Assembly: GCF_029267515.1 (NCBI RefSeq)
Contig: NZ_JAJUIS010000013.1
Location: forward strand, 1 to 43,033
Length of the DNA: 43,033 bases
DNA from: Seleniivibrio woodruffii
GTDB lineage: Bacteria > Chrysiogenota > Deferribacteres > Deferribacterales > Geovibrionaceae
Direction of reading: 5' to 3'
In this document: piece by piece, positions 40,893-43,033 of the stretch
How the letters are laid out: each line of letters opens with the position of its first letter
Position numbering within the stretch: the first letter of the stretch is position 1
Translations under genes and position numbers: made by a program
Notes under the pieces: generated by a model
What the model saw: the letters and a program-made list of their open reading frames with translations, nothing else
The model's database searches: none
What the model was told of the DNA's origin: nothing

Positions 40893-42806
40893 TCACCTCC
40901 AGAGGTTTAATGTCTTATTTTGGTCAAGCTCTTTTAATACACTAATGTACTCTGAAAAAGCAAGCTCATTTTTTGTTTCTCCGTTGCGTAAACGCACGGA
41001 AACAAGATTTTCATCCACCTCTTTCTGACCGATTATGACCATATGAGGAATCTTTTCAAGCTGCGCTTCGCGTATCTTGAACCCTACCTTCTCGTTGCGG
41101 AAGTCTGAATCCACGCGGAAACCTTCTGCTTTCAGCTTTGCCACCAGAGACTTGCAATAGTCAAGATGTACATCTGTAATGTTTATCACGCGGACCTGAA
41201 CTGGTGATATCCAGAAGGGAAAATTACCCGCAAAGTGCTCTGTAAGAACACCTATAAACCTGTCCACTGAACCGAGAATTACTCTGTGGAGCATAACGGG
41301 TCTGTGTTTCTGCCCGTCCTCTCCTATGTATGTGAGGTCAAAACGTTCCGGCAGGTTGAAATCCACCTGAATTGTTGCACACTGCCAGAAACGACCGATG
41401 GCATCTTTCAGTTTAATATCGATTTTGGGACCGTAGAAAGCACCGTCGCCCTCGTTAATCTCATAGGGCAGCCCTTTCACTTTCAGAGCGTTGAAAAGCG
41501 CGTCTGTGGCTTTTTCCCAGTTATCTATGGAGCCGATGAATTTTTCAGGACGGGTTGAGACCTCAATCTCAAACTCGAAACCGAAAATGCTCATAACATC
41601 GTTAACGAAATCTATGATACCGATTATCTCATCATTGAGCTGTTCAGGCGTACAAAGGATGTGGGCATCGTCCTGCGTGAAGGCACGAACACGCATAAGT
41701 CCATGTAGAACACCGGATTTTTCATGACGGTGAACAGTTCCCAACTCAAAATAACGCTGGGGCAGGTCACGGTAGCTTCTCATTTCGGACTTGAAAACCA
41801 TCATGTGCGCAAGGCAGTTCATGGGTTTAACGCCGAACGCCACGTCGTCTATGGTTGTGAAATACATATTCTCGCGGTAGTTGTCATAGTGACCGGAAAG
41901 TTTCCAGAGATCCTGTTTGAGTATCTGGGGACCGTACACTATTTCGTATCCGCGTTTAAGGTGTTCCTTGCGCTCAAACTCTTCCAGAGTGGCACGGAGT
42001 GCGCCGCCGCGGGGAAGATATATAGGAAATCCGGCGCCCACTTCGTCTTCGATGGTGAAGAGCTTGAGCTGTTTGCCAAGCTTGCGGTGGTCACGTTTTT
42101 TCGCCTCTTCGAGCATGTTGAGATATGCGTCAAGCTCGTCCTTTTTGAACCAGCTTGTACCGTAGATACGCTGGAGCATCTTGTTCTTTTCATCACCGCG
42201 CCAGTATGCGCCCGCAACGGAGAGCAGCTTAAAATGCTTGATGCGTTTAGTGTTGTCAAGGTGCGGTCCGCGGCAGAGGTCGGTAAAATCGCCCTGAGTA
42301 TAGAGCGATACATGGTCTTCACCGATGATGTCTATGAGTTCCAGCTTATAGCTTTCGTTTGCGAACTCTTTTCTCGCCTCGTCGGCAGTAACGTCGCGGC
42401 GGCGGCAGGGCAAAGCCTCTGCTGCTATTTTAGCCATCTCTTTTTCTATAGCTTCAAGGTCTTCGGGGGTGAATTTTTTATCACCCATGTCGAAGTCATA
42501 GTAAAAGCCGTCTTTGATAACCGGACCGATGGTAACTTTGGCATCCTTAAAGAGCCTCTGAACAGCCTGTGCCATAAGGTGCGCCGTTGAGTGGCGGAGA
42601 ATTTCCAGAGCTTCCGTGTCTTTTTCCGTTATAATTCTAACTTTATCGTTATCGCCGACTGGGGCGTAAATATCAACAAGTTTGCCGTTCACTTCTGCGG
42701 CGAGCGCGTTCTTTGCCAGTCCTTTGCTGATGGTGTTTGCCACGTCGAAAGCGGTTGAACCGTTTTCGAGTTCTAGCTTTGCGCCATCGGGAAGAAAAAT
42801 ATTCAT
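40893..42806 (-). CDS. thrS: threonine--tRNA ligase
   Basis: ThrRS charges tRNA-Thr and hydrolyses Ser-tRNA. I use the ATG at 42806, giving 637 residues and a GGGAG site nine bases upstream; the frame extends 21 codons further but through the promoter. Domains are TGS (1-60; LPDGAKLEL), the editing domain with [10 protein letters not shown] and the SAD motif around [14 protein letters not shown], the class II core ([12 protein letters not shown], then [12 protein letters not shown] with the zinc Cys, [12 protein letters not shown]), and the anticodon domain ([11 protein letters not shown]). The last codons, TGG AGG then TGA, double as the ribosome-binding site of infC. It leads the thrS-infC-rpmI-rplT operon. 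Confidence 0.97.
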   Translation of the reverse strand: MNIFLPDGAKLELENGSTAFDVANTISKGLAKNALAAEVNGKLVDIYAPVGDNDKVRIITEKDTEALEILRHSTAHLMAQAVQRLFKDAKVTIGPVIKDGFYYDFDMGDKKFTPEDLEAIEKEMAKIAAEALPCRRRDVTADEARKEFANESYKLELIDIIGEDHVSLYTQGDFTDLCRGPHLDNTKRIKHFKLLSVAGAYWRGDEKNKMLQRIYGTSWFKKDELDAYLNMLEEAKKRDHRKLGKQLKLFTIEDEVGAGFPIYLPRGGALRATLEEFERKEHLKRGYEIVYGPQILKQDLWKLSGHYDNYRENMYFTTIDDVAFGVKPMNCLAHMMVFKSEMRSYRDLPQRYFELGTVHRHEKSGVLHGLMRVRAFTQDDAHILCTPEQLNDEIIGIIDFVNDVMSIFGFEFEIEVSTRPEKFIGSIDNWEKATDALFNALKVKGLPYEINEGDGAFYGPKIDIKLKDAIGRFWQCATIQVDFNLPERFDLTYIGEDGQKHRPVMLHRVILGSVDRFIGVLTEHFAGNFPFWISPVQVRVINITDVHLDYCKSLVAKLKAEGFRVDSDFRNEKVGFKIREAQLEKIPHMVIIGQKEVDENLVSVRLRNGETKNELAFSEYISVLKELDQNKTLNLWR

Positions 42807-42837
42807 AATGGTCTCCCTATGGGTATTTGAGCGATAA

Positions 42838-42866
42838 AGTATAATTATTATCACTTTTTTTGTCAA
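42838..42866 (-). promoter_or_regulatory. thrS operon promoter
   Basis: On the minus strand a perfect TTGACA (42861-42866) and TATACT (42838-42843) are exactly 17 bases apart. Transcription would start near 42831, leaving a leader of about 25 bases, too short for a T-box or a long operator hairpin. Confidence 0.85.
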
Positions 42867-42921
42867 CATATTAGGTCAGAATATAATAAGGAATAAAAAT
42901 AAAAAAAGTGAAAAAAGTTTC

Positions 42922-42950
42922 TTGACATTTATTTGGCGTTCATGTAATTT
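42922..42950 (+). promoter_or_regulatory. tRNA-Leu promoter
   Basis: TTGACA (42922-42927) and TAATTT (42945-42950) are separated by 17 bases. The predicted start near 42957 is eight bases before the mature tRNA. Confidence 0.75.
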
Positions 42951-42964
42951 CTGTTTCTCGCAAG

Positions 42965-43033
42965 GCCGAGGTGGTGGAACTGGTAGACACGCAGGACTAA
43001 GGATCCTGTGGGCGTCAAAGCCTGTGGGGGTTC
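42965..43033 (+). tRNA. tRNA-Leu, anticodon AAG as read, 3' end cut by the window
   Basis: The sequence starts with the GCCGAGG acceptor strand and a leucine-type D arm ending GGTAGACAC. The anticodon stem is CAGGA/TCCTG with the seven-base loop CTAAGGA, putting AAG at 42999-43001. A long variable arm (GGC...GCC) marks it as class II. The T arm begins with GGGGGTTC where the window ends, so about 20 bases are missing. Aligned with E. coli tRNA-Leu the loop position is unambiguous. A34 would need conversion to inosine to read CUU and CUC. Confidence 0.9.

Noticed and set aside
40887-40895. ThrS-IF3 fusion by stop readthrough, since thrS and infC are in the same frame
   Set aside because: A strong ribosome site is placed exactly for the ATA codon, both proteins have normal family lengths without fusion, and nothing suggests suppression of TGA.
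41724-42590. 288-codon frame on the plus strand
   Set aside because: It is antisense to conserved thrS sequence and shows no family motif.
1-43033. Prophage, insertion sequence, toxin-antitoxin or CRISPR array
   Set aside because: No transposase, integrase, phage structural gene, regularly spaced repeat or toxin-antitoxin pair was seen; the repeats found are short palindromes without coding capacity.

Overview
The window looks like an ordinary stretch of chromosome from a Gram-negative bacterium with anaerobic or respiratory traits. Supporting signs are a lipoprotein signal peptidase, Hfq, periplasmic thiol chemistry, Tat-exported lipoproteins, a triheme c7-type cytochrome and a polyferredoxin-like membrane protein. 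The gene content and style suggest a deep-branching group such as Deferribacterota. That placement is inference, since no taxonomic marker can be searched here. Most genes are housekeeping genes in tight, overlapping operons. No prophage, insertion sequence, integrase or CRISPR array was seen.

Layout. (1) 130-8675, minus strand: accA-mutL-miaA-hfq-DUF4416-divIC/ftsB-like-xseA-greA, many with 1-26 base overlaps. A greA terminator and then a secreted transglutaminase-like protein follow. (2) 8806-9775: a palindromic repeat and a periplasmic DsbC/DsbA-like protein, divergent from (3) 9935-17293, plus strand: ileS-lspA-purH, a repeat and terminator, then purD-purE-YrdC family. (4) 17322-17793: a triheme cytochrome with its own consensus promoter and terminator. 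(5) 17816-22625: a small membrane protein (minus), then a chemoreceptor, a lone Opp-type ABC ATPase and cysS (plus). (6) 22976-27848, minus strand: glycerophosphodiesterase, [4Fe-4S] membrane protein, RNase P RNA, two tandem FadR-type GntR regulators and an HD-GYP phosphodiesterase. (7) 27993-32605, plus strand: a secreted SGNH hydrolase and two tandem Tat-lipoprotein metallophosphoesterases. (8) 32616-35175: a CadC-type ArsR regulator with a perfect palindromic operator and a Cd/Zn/Pb P1B ATPase. (9) 35308-36057: an SDR oxidoreductase (minus). (10) 36188-42806, minus strand: thrS-infC-rpmI-rplT, a terminator, a repeat, then pheS-pheT. (11) A tRNA-Leu cut by the right edge.

Three observations stand out. 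First, a roughly 120-bp imperfect palindrome occurs twice (8806-8929 and 35190-35310), each time at the 3' end of a minus-strand gene and in the same orientation. Its stems differ in sequence between copies but stay paired, which is a covariation signature. Second, infC appears to start at AUA, and its Shine-Dalgarno is formed by the last codons of thrS. Third, the edge tRNA-Leu carries an AAG anticodon, which would need A34-to-inosine editing. I also see a second dispersed palindromic repeat with three copies, a triple heptamer operator before the GntR pair, and a possible leaderless transcript for the second metallophosphoesterase. I did not find convincing evidence of a wholly new multi-gene system. 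The closest candidates are the covarying repeat and the hydrolase cluster at 27120-32605.
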